From PMNU01 sp035479875 (GTDB taxonomy: Bacteria > Patescibacteriota > Saccharimonadia > Saccharimonadales > UBA4665): 44,984 nt of DNA. The translations under genes and the position numbers were made by a program. Of this stretch, positions 14,408 to 23,878 are shown piece by piece. The stretch spans positions 1-44,984 of the forward strand of contig DATIIH010000007.1 in assembly GCA_035479875.1 (NCBI GenBank), given 5' to 3'. How positions within the stretch are numbered: position 1 is the stretch's first letter; each line of letters starts with the position of its first letter. The notes beneath the pieces are model-generated. The model ran no database searches, was not told the DNA's origin, and was given only the letters and a program-made list of their open reading frames with translations.

Positions 14408-16335
14408 GGCGCAAGCTGATACTTGCCGCCATCGCAGCCGTTGCCTTTTGCGCGGGCTACGGTGGGCTAGCTCATGCTTACCCTTCTCCGGCTCCGTTTG
14501 GCCGTGCTGAATTCCGTGGTTATTTTAGTAACTCCACCGACCCCGATAACAGCGGCACCTTTGTAATGAACAACATCTACAGCATGGGTTCGGCTGGTTA
14601 TTTTGCGATTCCCAAAACAGTTACCAGTATTGCCACACTCGAGAGTTTTATCGGTGCCAAATATAACGATGGTAATGTGTGGGATGAGACCGGTGCCTCG
14701 TTTATTATCGAGACGATGATCGGCAATGCGACGGCAGTGCGCCCCAAGCCAGCAACGCTCACGCAGTTTAATACCTGGAAGGCCGAACTGGCCGCACTGG
14801 GAGCAAATGGTGGTACGGTGGCTTGGAACGTTTCTGGCTACTGCTACACGCTTAACACCTATTACATGTACGGGCGTAGCGGCCCGGGTCCTAAAGATGA
14901 TGCCTTTTTTGACGAATCACTTGCTTGTACTAACTCAACGTTTCCAGCCATTGTGTTCAGCTTCCCGGGCGGCAAAAATTATGCCATCCGCCGTCAGTGT
15001 GCCAACCCGGTTGGTCGATTGGACGCCTTGCCGGGTGTGGCTCCCAAGCCGTTTGATCTCAACCCGAACATCACCATAACTTCTGGCGCCACACCGCTTC
15101 CGGATGGCAGCTTTGTGGAGGCGGGGCAGCCGATAACGTTTAAATATACGGTACTCAACACTTCGGTCACCACAGCTACGAGCATTGCGTGTACCGCGCA
15201 CGCCAATAATTACGCTGGCTATAACACGACGCTCGCAAGCGGGCCGAGCCCGCCCGGGGTTACTTGTACGAGTACGTTCCCGCCGGGTACGACTAATCTA
15301 GGATCGGAGGCGATTGCGGCTGCGCCGGCTAACACCTCGCTGTGTAGATCCTTAACCGTAAATCCATCTGCAACGGCTGGAGGGCCAGAGACGCAACCGG
15401 CATGCGTATTCGTTGTGACCAAGCCGTATATGCGCGTATACGGTGGTGATGTATCGGCAGGCAACCCGATCAGCGCCGATTGTACTACGGTGCCACAGGC
15501 AGGCATTGTTGGCTGGAACAAAGAAGCGGCCGGCGCGTTTGCCGGCGCCGGCGCGCGCTACGGCGTTCTGGCGGTAGACGAAATTTATGACTTCTCGGCT
15601 GCTCTCGGCAATGCCGGCGGCACGCCACCACCAGATGGTGTGGCGTTTACTAACACTGGAGTGGTGAGCGGTGGTTTGTTTGGCGGAAATTATGATTCGC
15701 CTCCGTGTATGACGGATTACTACGGTGCACTGCCATCTACAAACTCCTCACTTCCGAGCAACAACATTGGCGCTCTTTCTACGGCGACCTACACAGCAAC
15801 TGGCCCGATCACCTTAACCGGCTCGCTTAACCCCGGCCAGCGTACTGCTATTTACGTCGATGGCGACGTGTTGATCACGGGCGCCGGCATTGACTTCCCA
15901 GCCGCTAGCTGGACCACCGCAAATCTGCCATTCTTTGAAGTTATCGCCAAAGGCAATATTTATATCAGCCAATCCGTAACGTCGCTCGCTGGGTTATATG
16001 TTGCCCAGGCGGATGGCGCCGGGAACGGCGGGCTTATCTCCGACTGTGCCAACCCCACCCTGCCGGTGGTCTCGTACGATAATCGTTTGTCCGGCGCGGT
16101 GTTTAAGGGCCCCTGCAGCAACAAGTTAACGGTGAACGGTGCCTTCGTGGCCCAGCAGATTGAACTGCTACGCACCAGCGGAACGCTCCGTTCTAGCGTG
16201 GCAGGCGAGCCCAACAGCAGCGCCAACCAAGCCGAAACATTTAACTACACCCCGGCGCTGTGGATGGCGATGCCGCCCAACCTAGACACGAACATTACAT
16301 ACGACTCAATCACCAGTTTGTCACCGATTTTGTAA
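14404..16335 (+). CDS. Large exported, cysteine-containing protein of the pilus locus
   Basis: 643 aa with a clear Sec signal peptide (residues 1-25, basic MRRK, hydrophobic core, cleavage likely after AHA). The mature part is rich in Ser, Thr, Gly, Asn and Pro, with about a dozen cysteines that may form disulfides outside the cell, a middle section resembling a CARDB/DUF11-like beta domain (FVEAGQPITFKYTVLNTS), and a C-terminal repetitive beta region with IYVDGDVLITG and LTVNGAFVAQQ. There is no C-terminal membrane anchor or LPXTG. It has no pilin signature. Its place upstream of pilM suggests a pilus-tip or surface adhesin, a role like PilY1; this is an inference. Confidence 0.65.
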   Translation: MRRKLILAAIAAVAFCAGYGGLAHAYPSPAPFGRAEFRGYFSNSTDPDNSGTFVMNNIYSMGSAGYFAIPKTVTSIATLESFIGAKYNDGNVWDETGASFIIETMIGNATAVRPKPATLTQFNTWKAELAALGANGGTVAWNVSGYCYTLNTYYMYGRSGPGPKDDAFFDESLACTNSTFPAIVFSFPGGKNYAIRRQCANPVGRLDALPGVAPKPFDLNPNITITSGATPLPDGSFVEAGQPITFKYTVLNTSVTTATSIACTAHANNYAGYNTTLASGPSPPGVTCTSTFPPGTTNLGSEAIAAAPANTSLCRSLTVNPSATAGGPETQPACVFVVTKPYMRVYGGDVSAGNPISADCTTVPQAGIVGWNKEAAGAFAGAGARYGVLAVDEIYDFSAALGNAGGTPPPDGVAFTNTGVVSGGLFGGNYDSPPCMTDYYGALPSTNSSLPSNNIGALSTATYTATGPITLTGSLNPGQRTAIYVDGDVLITGAGIDFPAASWTTANLPFFEVIAKGNIYISQSVTSLAGLYVAQADGAGNGGLISDCANPTLPVVSYDNRLSGAVFKGPCSNKLTVNGAFVAQQIELLRTSGTLRSSVAGEPNSSANQAETFNYTPALWMAMPPNLDTNITYDSITSLSPIL

Positions 16336-16360
16336 TTGCCAAAAAACAAGCTGCTTATGC

Positions 16361-16366
16361 TATAAT
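16361..16366 (+). promoter_or_regulatory. -10 box of the pilM operon
   Basis: Extended -10 TGC-TATAAT at 16361-16366, 10 nt before the pilM ATG at 16377. TTGCCA at 16336-16341 is a possible -35 with a 19-nt spacer. No SD site is present. Confidence 0.5.
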
Positions 16367-16376
16367 CAAGATCAAG

Positions 16377-17417
16377 ATGAGTGTATTAAGCGGCGTTTCG
16401 TCATTCTTTGGGTTGGATATCGGCACAACAGCGATCCGCGTCGTCCAATTGCACGGCAATGGGGAAGTTAAATCCCTGGTGCGCTACGCTTACATGCCCG
16501 TAGACAGCAAGCTGGTACTCAGTGATTCTAAAACCGACCAACAGCATTTGAGTCAGGTGATTAAAGAGCTTATCGACCAAGCTAAGCTCAATACCAAGAA
16601 TGTGGCAGTCGGTATTCCTTCACAGCGCGTATTTACAGCGGTGATAGACTTCGAGCGTTTGCCGCCAGCCGAACTCGCTAAAGCCATTAAGTACCAAGCA
16701 GACTCGTTGATTCCCACACCGCTCGACAAGTCCAAGATCGACTGGGCGGTGATTGGTGATTCCCCCAAGGACAAAACCAAGGTAGAAGTGCTTTTGAGCA
16801 GCGTCGAGAATAACTTTGTGGAGCAGCGTCTTGACCTTTTGGAGTCAATCGGCCTCGATGTCATTGCCTTTGAGCCCGATAACCTGGCGCTGACGCGCGC
16901 CCTGGTGGCAGGCGACTCGCCGCAGCCGCAGATGGTACTCGACATCGGTAGCAAGAGCACTGACCTCGTTGTGACCTTTGGGGCCGCACCTCGTTTAACG
17001 CGCGCCATCCCCACCGGCGCCGAGGCAATTATCCGGGCCGCCGCCCAGAACCTCAACATCGACGACAAGCAAGCTCGCCAGTTCGTATTTAAGTTTGGTC
17101 TGAGTAAAGACAAGCTCGAGGGTCGGGTATACGACGCCGTTATCGGCACTGTCGACCTCTTGGTGAGCGAAATCGAAAAATCTATTAAGTTTTTCCAGAG
17201 CCGCTACGTTGACGTACCGATTAGCCGCATTATCGTTACCGGTGGTGCATCGGCCTTGCCGGAGTTCCCATTACATCTCGCTAATAAGTTTGGCATTGAG
17301 GTAGAGATTGGCAACGCCTGGCGTAACGTATCGTTCCCGCCGGAGCGTCAGAACGAACTACTAGCCGTGTCTAACCACTTTGGCGTAGCCGCTGGGCTGG
17401 CAGAGAGGGCAGAGTAG
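16377..17417 (+). CDS. pilM: Type IV pilus assembly protein PilM
   Basis: 346-aa actin-like ATPase that sits on the cytoplasmic face of the inner-membrane pilus platform and binds the N-terminus of PilN. The phosphate-1 loop FGLDIGTTAIRVVQL lies near residue 12, the central PSQRVFTAVIDFERLP is typical, VLDIGSKSTDLVV is the second phosphate loop, and IIVTGGASALPEF is the adenosine motif. The start at 16377 is chosen because it lies 10 nt after a TATAAT and matches the family N-terminus. A longer in-frame extension back to 16260 would overlap the exported-protein gene. Confidence 0.92.
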   Translation: MSVLSGVSSFFGLDIGTTAIRVVQLHGNGEVKSLVRYAYMPVDSKLVLSDSKTDQQHLSQVIKELIDQAKLNTKNVAVGIPSQRVFTAVIDFERLPPAELAKAIKYQADSLIPTPLDKSKIDWAVIGDSPKDKTKVEVLLSSVENNFVEQRLDLLESIGLDVIAFEPDNLALTRALVAGDSPQPQMVLDIGSKSTDLVVTFGAAPRLTRAIPTGAEAIIRAAAQNLNIDDKQARQFVFKFGLSKDKLEGRVYDAVIGTVDLLVSEIEKSIKFFQSRYVDVPISRIIVTGGASALPEFPLHLANKFGIEVEIGNAWRNVSFPPERQNELLAVSNHFGVAAGLAERAE

Positions 17418-17418
17418 C

Positions 17419-18090
17419 ATGGTCCAGTTTAACCTACTTCCTGACATCAAGATTGAGTATTTGAAGGCTAAGCGCCAAAAACAACTGGTGATGTTTATTT
17501 CGTTCATCGTGACTGCCATTTCGGTGACCGCTATGGCGGTACTCTTGAGCGTTGTGTACGGTGTGCAAAAAAAGAGCATCGCTGACATTAGCAAGGACAT
17601 CACCAGCAAGAGCCACGAGCTTAAGGGCACCAAAGACCTCGACACTATTCTGACCGTCCAAAACCAGCTTAATTCGCTGCCGAGTTTGCACGCTCAAAAA
17701 CCGGTAGTAACGCGACTCTTTGGGTATATTCAGCAGGTAACACCGCTGAACGCTACGATTACGACGCTTCAAACTGATTTTGTGGCACACACTATATCGA
17801 TTACTGGCGACGCTGACACCCTTGGCACGGTTAACAGCTTTGCCGACACACTCAAGTTTGCCACGTATCACACTGACGCGGCCCCAACCACCGAAACCAA
17901 AGCCTTCTCATCGGTAGTACTGTCGACCTTTACGCGTGACAGCAAGCACGCCAACTACACCATTACGCTTAACTATGATCCGCCATTGTTTGATGGAGCG
18001 TCGAACGCCACCATTACGATTCCGCAGGTCAACACCCGCAGCAGTAGCGGCCAAACCATACAGTTGTTTAAATCGGATTCGGGGCAATAA
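17419..18090 (+). CDS. pilN: Type IV pilus assembly protein PilN
   Basis: 223 aa: a short cytoplasmic tail FNLLPDIK (the PilM-binding motif of PilN is INLLP), one membrane segment at about residues 18-42 and a periplasm-side ferredoxin-like domain. It starts 1 nt after pilM and is followed by pilO 1 nt after its own stop, so the three are one unit. In a monoderm CPR cell it would lie on the outer face of the single membrane. Confidence 0.85.
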   Translation: MVQFNLLPDIKIEYLKAKRQKQLVMFISFIVTAISVTAMAVLLSVVYGVQKKSIADISKDITSKSHELKGTKDLDTILTVQNQLNSLPSLHAQKPVVTRLFGYIQQVTPLNATITTLQTDFVAHTISITGDADTLGTVNSFADTLKFATYHTDAAPTTETKAFSSVVLSTFTRDSKHANYTITLNYDPPLFDGASNATITIPQVNTRSSSGQTIQLFKSDSGQ

Positions 18091-18091
18091 C

Positions 18092-18766
18092 ATGGCACGC
18101 ACCACCGCATTCACCAAACGCACACTCATTAGCAAGGCTAATCAGAACATTGTTATTGCCACTACGATTGCTGGCTTCGTACTAGTGTTTTCACTCGTTG
18201 CTGGTAAGGCGCTGGTAAGCCAGATGTCGTACCAAAACCGCGTACTAGGCTTTAAAAAGACGGCGCTAAGCCAGCTTAAAGACGACCTCGCCGCCCGCGA
18301 CAGCTTACAGAGTTCATACGACGACTTTGTCGCTCAAGACCCCAATTTCTTGGGTGGTGACCCAGCGGGCGTTACACCGCGGGACGGCAACAACGCTGCG
18401 CTGATACTCGATGCGCTTCCTAGCACGTACGACTTTCCGGCGCTCACTACCAGTCTCGAAAACTTAATCATCAGCCAAAACTTACAGATTGTAGGCATTA
18501 GTGGCACCGACGACGAGGTAGCTCAAGGCGCCAACCAAACCAGTCCAACGCCCGAGGCTACACCCATGCCATTCGAAATCCAGGTCACCGGTTCGTACCA
18601 ATCAGTACAAAGCCTAGTGAACGTCTTTGTGACGAGTATTCGCCCGTTCCAGCTGCAAACCGTTAAATTATCCGGCGACGAAGGCAGCATGACTGCCGAC
18701 ATCACCGCCCAGACGTTCTACCAGCCCGGTAAAGTCCTTAACATAAAGGATGAGGTTGTAAAGTAA
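18092..18766 (+). CDS. pilO: Type IV pilus assembly protein PilO
   Basis: 224 aa. A short N-terminal tail, one membrane segment at about residues 20-42, a coiled coil, then a ferredoxin-like domain. It forms the platform with PilN. The start at 18092 is the ATG right after the pilN stop; a longer reading in the same frame would run inside pilN. A Pro/Thr-rich segment (SPTPEATPMP) interrupts the domain. The last base of the stop codon is the first base of the next gene. Confidence 0.82.
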   Translation: MARTTAFTKRTLISKANQNIVIATTIAGFVLVFSLVAGKALVSQMSYQNRVLGFKKTALSQLKDDLAARDSLQSSYDDFVAQDPNFLGGDPAGVTPRDGNNAALILDALPSTYDFPALTTSLENLIISQNLQIVGISGTDDEVAQGANQTSPTPEATPMPFEIQVTGSYQSVQSLVNVFVTSIRPFQLQTVKLSGDEGSMTADITAQTFYQPGKVLNIKDEVVK

Positions 18767-19017
18767 TGAAAAACAAAGATTTTGCCCTCGTGTTAGTGAT
18801 GGTAGGGATTGGCGCGATTGTGGCGTTGATTGTATCGCATTTTACCTTTAGTTCGGCCTCTGCACGAAAGCAAAACGGCGAAGTAGTGGACGCGATTAGC
18901 TCGCAGTTTAGCCCTCCGCCCGCCAAGTATTTTAATCCCAGCGCCACCAACCCAGCGCCTGAAATTCAAACGGGCAACAGCAGTAACCCCAATCCATTTA
19001 ACGGCAGCTCCCAGTAG
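18766..19017 (+). CDS. Small membrane protein between pilO and pilB
   Basis: 83 aa. One membrane segment at residues 8-30 followed by a short Ser/Ala/Pro/Asn-rich tail, which is probably disordered outside the cell. It overlaps pilO by 1 nt. It has the position of PilP in diderm systems but lacks the lipobox and the beta domain, so it could be a reduced version of that link or an unrelated small factor. Confidence 0.65.
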   Translation: MKNKDFALVLVMVGIGAIVALIVSHFTFSSASARKQNGEVVDAISSQFSPPPAKYFNPSATNPAPEIQTGNSSNPNPFNGSSQ

Positions 19018-19032
19018 GACGAGGCGGCAGGC

Positions 19033-20865
19033 ATGAGCGTCTTATCTACTGCAGCCCAAAAGCAGGTTGAAGACATATTGGTGGCTACTAGGGCTGTATC
19101 GCAAGACCAAATGACGCAGCTTAAAAGCAAGGCATCTAAAGAGAATAAGCCGATTTTAACCTTGCTGGTAAGTGATGCGCACGTGCCCGACGAAACGCTC
19201 ACCAAAGCCATTGCGCAGGCCACCAAGGTACCGTATGTAAACTTGGCATCCGCTAAGATTGACTCGGCTATTTTGGATCTCCTGCCACAAGATATCGCCG
19301 AGCGCTACATGGCTGTGCCTTTGGGCGAAATGCAAAACCGCTTGGTAGTTGCAATGCTCGATGCCGACAACGTGCAAGCCGTGGACTTTTTAAGTAACAA
19401 GATCGGCCGCCCGCTCAAGGTATATGCCGCCAGCGAAGCGGGCATCCGCCAGGTGCTAAAGCAGTACAATGCCAACATCTCCAAAGCGATGATGGGCGAG
19501 ATGGGCAACATCGAAACTCCCGGAGTGACCCCCGAAGGTACGCCGGCCGGGGCGCCCGGCACACCCGCTGCACCAGGAGCGCCCGGCGCTGCCGCTGCTG
19601 CTCCCAAGAACATTAAGACCATTGTGCAGGATTCACCTATTAGCAAGGCGCTGAGCACTATTTTGGAATTCGCCGCCAAAAATGGTGCGAGCGACGTGCA
19701 CATCGAGCCGTTGCCCGATGGGCTCAAAATCCGCTGCCGCGTCGACGGCATATTGCGCGAAATTTTGCGTCTGCCCAAGAGCACCGAACCGCCGCTGATT
19801 TCACGTATCAAGATTTTGGCCAACCTCAAGATCGATGAACACCGCGTACCGCAAGACGGTGAGTTTAGTATTGCCGCCGCCGGTAAAGATATAGACCTGC
19901 GTATCGCCATTAGTCCCACGGTATGGGGCGAGCAAGTAGTGATTCGGTTGCTCGACAAAACCGGCACCAGCCTAAAACTGGAAGACATGGGCTACTACGG
20001 CCGCGCCCTGCGCTTAATCCGCGACGGCATCAAGAGCACCAGCGGTATGGTGCTTACCTCCGGCCCGACTGGCTCTGGTAAGTCCACGAGCCTCTATGCG
20101 CTGCTGCAAGAGGTAAAGAGCGACGCGATTAACATCGTTACACTCGAAGATCCCGTAGAGTACAAGATGGGCGGCGTGAACCAAATCCAGGTGAACGCCG
20201 AAGTGGGCCTGACCTTTGCCAATGGTTTGCGTTCTATCTTGCGTCAAGACCCCGACGTGGTCATGGTGGGAGAGATCCGCGACAAAGAGACGGCCGAGCT
20301 CGCCGTACAGGCCTCGCTTACCGGCCACCTGGTGTTTAGCACGCTGCACACCAACAGTGCTGCAGGCATTCTGCCGCGTCTGCTCGACATGGGCATCGAG
20401 CCATTCTTGATTGCCAGCACCGTACGCACCGTCATTGGCCAGCGCCTGGTGCGGCGTATCGGCGCTGAGCGCGAAACGTATCAGTCGGACAGAGTCGAAA
20501 CAGAGGCCATTAATGCGACCGTCGGCCACCTGTTGCCCAAGACCAAAGAAGAGGTGGCAAGAGTCTCCGAGGATCTTGGATATAAGACCTTGCCACTAGC
20601 CGGCCAAAGCGCTTATACTTTAACCAAGGGCAAAGATAGCCCCGATGCGCCCGGCGGCTACAAGGGACGCATGGGTATCTACGAGGTGTTTGGGGTAACC
20701 GAACCAATCCAAGACCTGATACTCAAGCGAGCCACGAGCGCCGAGATCAACAAGGTAGCGGAGGCACAGGGCATGGTAAGCATGCGCCAAGACGGCTATC
20801 TCAAAGCGCTCGCAGGGCATACAACGATCACCGAAGTAAACCGCGTGGCAACCGGCGGAGCCTAA
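19033..20865 (+). CDS. pilB: Type IV pilus extension ATPase PilB
   Basis: 610 aa hexameric GspE/PilB ATPase that drives pilus extension. The N-terminal MshEN-like domain covers about residues 1-150. A collagen-like linker of Pro/Gly/Ala (about 165-195) joins it to the motor, with Walker A GPTGSGKS at 344-351, an Asp box and a His box (TGHLVFSTLHTNSA). The zinc-binding tetracysteine motif usual after QRLVR is absent; that region reads QRLVRRIGAERETYQ and, further on, GGYKGRMGIYEVF. A GAGGCGG site precedes the ATG. It is followed closely by pilT. Confidence 0.93.
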   Translation: MSVLSTAAQKQVEDILVATRAVSQDQMTQLKSKASKENKPILTLLVSDAHVPDETLTKAIAQATKVPYVNLASAKIDSAILDLLPQDIAERYMAVPLGEMQNRLVVAMLDADNVQAVDFLSNKIGRPLKVYAASEAGIRQVLKQYNANISKAMMGEMGNIETPGVTPEGTPAGAPGTPAAPGAPGAAAAAPKNIKTIVQDSPISKALSTILEFAAKNGASDVHIEPLPDGLKIRCRVDGILREILRLPKSTEPPLISRIKILANLKIDEHRVPQDGEFSIAAAGKDIDLRIAISPTVWGEQVVIRLLDKTGTSLKLEDMGYYGRALRLIRDGIKSTSGMVLTSGPTGSGKSTSLYALLQEVKSDAINIVTLEDPVEYKMGGVNQIQVNAEVGLTFANGLRSILRQDPDVVMVGEIRDKETAELAVQASLTGHLVFSTLHTNSAAGILPRLLDMGIEPFLIASTVRTVIGQRLVRRIGAERETYQSDRVETEAINATVGHLLPKTKEEVARVSEDLGYKTLPLAGQSAYTLTKGKDSPDAPGGYKGRMGIYEVFGVTEPIQDLILKRATSAEINKVAEAQGMVSMRQDGYLKALAGHTTITEVNRVATGGA

Positions 20866-20881
20866 AGGAAAAGTGGGAGAC

Positions 20882-21949
20882 ATGCAAGGGTTACCAAGAA
20901 TCGAAGTTTTACTAGAAGAAGTCGTTAAAAAGAAGGCTTCTGACTTGCACCTGCAGGTCGGCTTGCCGCCGATGCTGCGCGTTGACGGCGCACTAGCTCC
21001 GGTTTCCGGCGCTGATGTGTTGAGCGACGAAGCCGTCGAAACTCTGATATTTGCGATTTTAGACGAAGACCAAAAGCAGATTTTGCTTAAAGACAAAGAG
21101 TTTGACTTTAGTTTTGCCTTTGGCGACCTCGGCCGCTTCCGTGTGAACGCCTTCCACGAGCGTGGTAACTTGGCCGCTGCCTTGCGTCTTATCCCTAACG
21201 AAATTTTGAGCATCGAACAGCTTGGGCTGCCGCAAACGGTAGCCAAATTTGCTGATTACCCCCGTGGCTTAGTGTTGGTAACCGGGCCCACCGGCTCCGG
21301 TAAGTCCACCACGCTGGCAGCTATGATCAACAAAATCAACAACGAGCGCGCCGACCACATCATCACCATCGAAGACCCGATTGAGTACACCCACCGTTCC
21401 AAACGCTCGGTGATTGTCCAGCGCGAAGTGCACTACGACACCTACAGTTTTTCGGCCGCCCTGCGCTCGGCCTTGCGCGAAGACCCCGACGTAGTACTGA
21501 TCGGAGAAATGCGCGACCTCGAAACCATAGCTAGCGCTATCACCATCGCCGAAACCGGCCACTTAGTATTCGCCACACTACACACAAACTCTGCGGCGCA
21601 GAGCATCGACCGTATGATCGATGTTTTTCCGCCTCACCAGCAGCCACAGATCCGCTCGCAGCTGTCTAACATCTTGATGGCTATTTGCTCGCAGCGCCTG
21701 ATCCCGCAAATTGGCGGTGGCCGTATTGCTGCGGCAGAAATTTTGGTGGCCACGCCGGCGGTGCGCAACATTATCCGCGAAGGCAAGACCCACCAGCTCG
21801 AGGCGGTAATCCAAACCGGTTCCGAGTTTGGCATGCAATCGATGGACAAGACACTAGTGAACCTGGTGCACAATGGCACCATTAGTTACGACGACGCCCG
21901 TATGGTGGCTATCGACACCGACGAACTTGACCGGTTGATGAGAGGCTAA
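20882..21949 (+). CDS. pilT: Type IV pilus retraction ATPase PilT
   Basis: 355 aa. PAS-like N-domain, then the RecA-like motor with Walker A GPTGSGKS at residues 135-142, Asp box, Walker B (VVLIGEMRDLETI) and His box (GHLVFATLHTNSAAQSIDR). The retraction signature AIRNLIRE appears here as AVRNIIRE. PilT powers retraction and twitching. An ATG at 20882 is preferred over an in-frame GTG at 20873 because AAGGA at 20865-20869 is better spaced for it. Confidence 0.93.
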   Translation: MQGLPRIEVLLEEVVKKKASDLHLQVGLPPMLRVDGALAPVSGADVLSDEAVETLIFAILDEDQKQILLKDKEFDFSFAFGDLGRFRVNAFHERGNLAAALRLIPNEILSIEQLGLPQTVAKFADYPRGLVLVTGPTGSGKSTTLAAMINKINNERADHIITIEDPIEYTHRSKRSVIVQREVHYDTYSFSAALRSALREDPDVVLIGEMRDLETIASAITIAETGHLVFATLHTNSAAQSIDRMIDVFPPHQQPQIRSQLSNILMAICSQRLIPQIGGGRIAAAEILVATPAVRNIIREGKTHQLEAVIQTGSEFGMQSMDKTLVNLVHNGTISYDDARMVAIDTDELDRLMRG

Positions 21950-21961
21950 TCCGAGAAACAT

Positions 21962-23179
21962 ATGCTGTCCTTTCGCTACACCGCCCGCGATCCCAGCACC
22001 GGCCAGTACGTTAAGGCCGAAGTTCAGGCCGAAGACGAACAGTCGGCCAGTAAGCTGATCCGCCGCGAGGGGTTGGTACCTATCGATATTACCTTGGCCG
22101 AGAAGAGTGTCAGCGGCCTGCGTAGCCGCTTTAACCGAGTTAAGACCAAAGATAAAGTTATTTTTTCGCGCCAGCTGAGCACGCTGATTAACGCTGGCTT
22201 GCCGCTGGTACAGTCGCTGCGCACGGTGAACCAACAGACCACCAGTAAACCGCTCAAAGTGGTGATAGGTAAAGTGATTAACGATGTTGAAGCCGGCGCT
22301 ACACTGTCGGGCGCCATGGCCAAACACCCCGAGGTGTTCAACCGCATTTACATAAGCCTGGTAGCAGCCGGTGAAGCCTCTGGTACGCTCGACAAGGCGC
22401 TGGATCGCCTGGCTATTCAGCAGGAAAAAGACGCTGACCTCGTAAGCAAGGTGCGCGGCGCCATGGTGTATCCGATTATCGTACTGATGGTGATGGCCGG
22501 TGTGCTCGGCTTCATGCTCGTTAAAGTGCTGCCGCAGGTGCAGATTTTGTACGCCGGAATCCCCGGTGCCAGCTTGCCGCTGATTACGCGCATCCTGCTG
22601 GGCGTTTCGAGCTTTGTGATCCACTTTTGGTGGGTGGTGGCCATTGTTTTGGGTGTATTGGTATTCTTTGGTTCGCGCTGGGCACGCACGCTCGGCGGTC
22701 GTCGTTTTGTCGACAAAGTAAAGATGCGGGCGCCGCCGCTCGGCGCACTGTTTATGAAGATGTACATGGCCCGCTTTTCGCGTACCGGCACGACGCTGGT
22801 GGCGAGCGGCGTTCCGCTCATCCAGATGCTTGAGATTACCGGTGAAGCGGTGGACAACGTGCACATCAAGAACTCCTTAACTCGTGCGGCCGAGAAGGTG
22901 AAGGGCGGTAAGGCATTGTCCGACACGCTGCAGGGCGACCCCAACTTTTTGGACCTCGTACCCAACATGCTGCGCATTGGTGAACAGTCCGGTTCCATGG
23001 AGCAGATGATGAGCAAAACCGCCGAATACTACGAAAAAGAAGTAGACGACCAAATTAAATCGATCTCGACGATTATCGAGCCGGTTTTGATGGTTATTTT
23101 GGGCGTGGTGGCCTTTACGATTGTTGCTGCTGTGCTGCTGCCGATTTACGGCCTGGCCAACCAATCGTTCACAAACTAA
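21962..23179 (+). CDS. pilC: Type IV pilus platform protein PilC
   Basis: 405 aa GspF/PilC inner-membrane protein on which the ATPases act. Two T2SSF domains are visible, each with cytoplasmic helices around FSRQLSTLINAGLPL and FSRTGTTLVASGVPL, and three membrane segments (about residues 170-195, 215-240 and 375-400). It starts 12 bp after pilT. Intact and of normal length. Confidence 0.94.
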   Translation: MLSFRYTARDPSTGQYVKAEVQAEDEQSASKLIRREGLVPIDITLAEKSVSGLRSRFNRVKTKDKVIFSRQLSTLINAGLPLVQSLRTVNQQTTSKPLKVVIGKVINDVEAGATLSGAMAKHPEVFNRIYISLVAAGEASGTLDKALDRLAIQQEKDADLVSKVRGAMVYPIIVLMVMAGVLGFMLVKVLPQVQILYAGIPGASLPLITRILLGVSSFVIHFWWVVAIVLGVLVFFGSRWARTLGGRRFVDKVKMRAPPLGALFMKMYMARFSRTGTTLVASGVPLIQMLEITGEAVDNVHIKNSLTRAAEKVKGGKALSDTLQGDPNFLDLVPNMLRIGEQSGSMEQMMSKTAEYYEKEVDDQIKSISTIIEPVLMVILGVVAFTIVAAVLLPIYGLANQSFTN

Positions 23180-23308
23180 GCCAGAGAAGTACTACCGAAG
23201 GCGGCAAAGGTGAGCAATAGCTCGTTAAAAGTCCTTGCTTTTTACCGTGGCCATGCCGTATCATCTAAGCATAAGGATTTTAATATTACAGCAAAGGGGG
23301 CAATCTAC

Positions 23309-23785
23309 ATGCTGTCAACCATTCGTAAACCTAAAGAGCAGGGCTTCACCATCATCGAAGTCTTGATCGTGCTGGCTATTGCCGGTTTGATCTTGCTCAT
23401 CGTCTTCCTGGCCGTTCCGGCTCTCCAGCGCAACGCCCGCAACACCGAACGTAAGAACGACGCCGCTGGCGCGCTCTCGTCCATTAGCGAGTACCTCGAC
23501 AACAACGGCGGCTCATTGCCCGCCAGCGCAGCCTTTGCGGCTCCGAACTGGACCGTTGGTGCGGCCGGTACCGCTCAGTCAATAGCTAAACTTGGCTACT
23601 ACACGGCTATAACACTGAGGACGGCCTACGTCGCTCCAGGTGCAGCTGCCGACACCATTACCATTATGGAAGGCACAAAGTGTACGAACGCGACTACAGC
23701 AGCAGCCGGTAGCACGCGGCAGGTTGCCGCAGTCTACGGCGTCGAAGCTTCAGGCGGTTACGTCTGGCAATGCCAAGAGTCCTAA
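23309..23785 (+). CDS. pilA: Major type IV pilin candidate
   Basis: 158 aa. The leader MLSTIRKPKEQG is followed by the type III signal FTIIEVLIVLAIAGLI, with processing between Gly and Phe by the prepilin peptidase encoded next door; Glu5 is present. The C-terminal part has two cysteines (about 35 residues apart, ending WQCQES) that can form the D-region disulfide. The start at 23309 follows AAAGGGGG; the frame stays open upstream but lacks pilin sequence. It has its own promoter (TTGCTT, 18 nt, TATCAT near 23255) and a strong terminator at 23809, as expected for an abundant subunit. Confidence 0.88.
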   Translation: MLSTIRKPKEQGFTIIEVLIVLAIAGLILLIVFLAVPALQRNARNTERKNDAAGALSSISEYLDNNGGSLPASAAFAAPNWTVGAAGTAQSIAKLGYYTAITLRTAYVAPGAAADTITIMEGTKCTNATTAAAGSTRQVAAVYGVEASGGYVWQCQES

Positions 23786-23808
23786 GACGATTCATAAAAA
23801 ATTAAAAC

Positions 23809-23839
23809 GAAACGGGCCCCAAAACAGGGCCCGTTTTTT
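23809..23839 (+). terminator. Rho-independent terminator after the major pilin
   Basis: ACGGGCCC and GGGCCCGT pair over 8 bp around a CAAAACA loop, followed by T6 and preceded by an A-rich stretch, so it could work in both directions. Confidence 0.9.
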
Positions 23840-23866
23840 AGTGGGCACGGCCAACGGCCGGTATGG

Positions 23867-23872
23867 TAGTAT
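23867..23872 (+). promoter_or_regulatory. -10 box of the prepilin peptidase gene
   Basis: TGG-TAGTAT at 23867-23872, 6 nt before the ATG at 23879; leaderless type. Confidence 0.45.
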
Positions 23873-23878
23873 GAGTGC

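Noticed and set aside
21854..22864. Long minus-strand reading frame opposite pilT/pilC (336 codons)
   Set aside because: Rich in His, Gln, Asn and Arg with no domain, and lies wholly opposite an intact PilC; it comes from the codon bias of the real gene.
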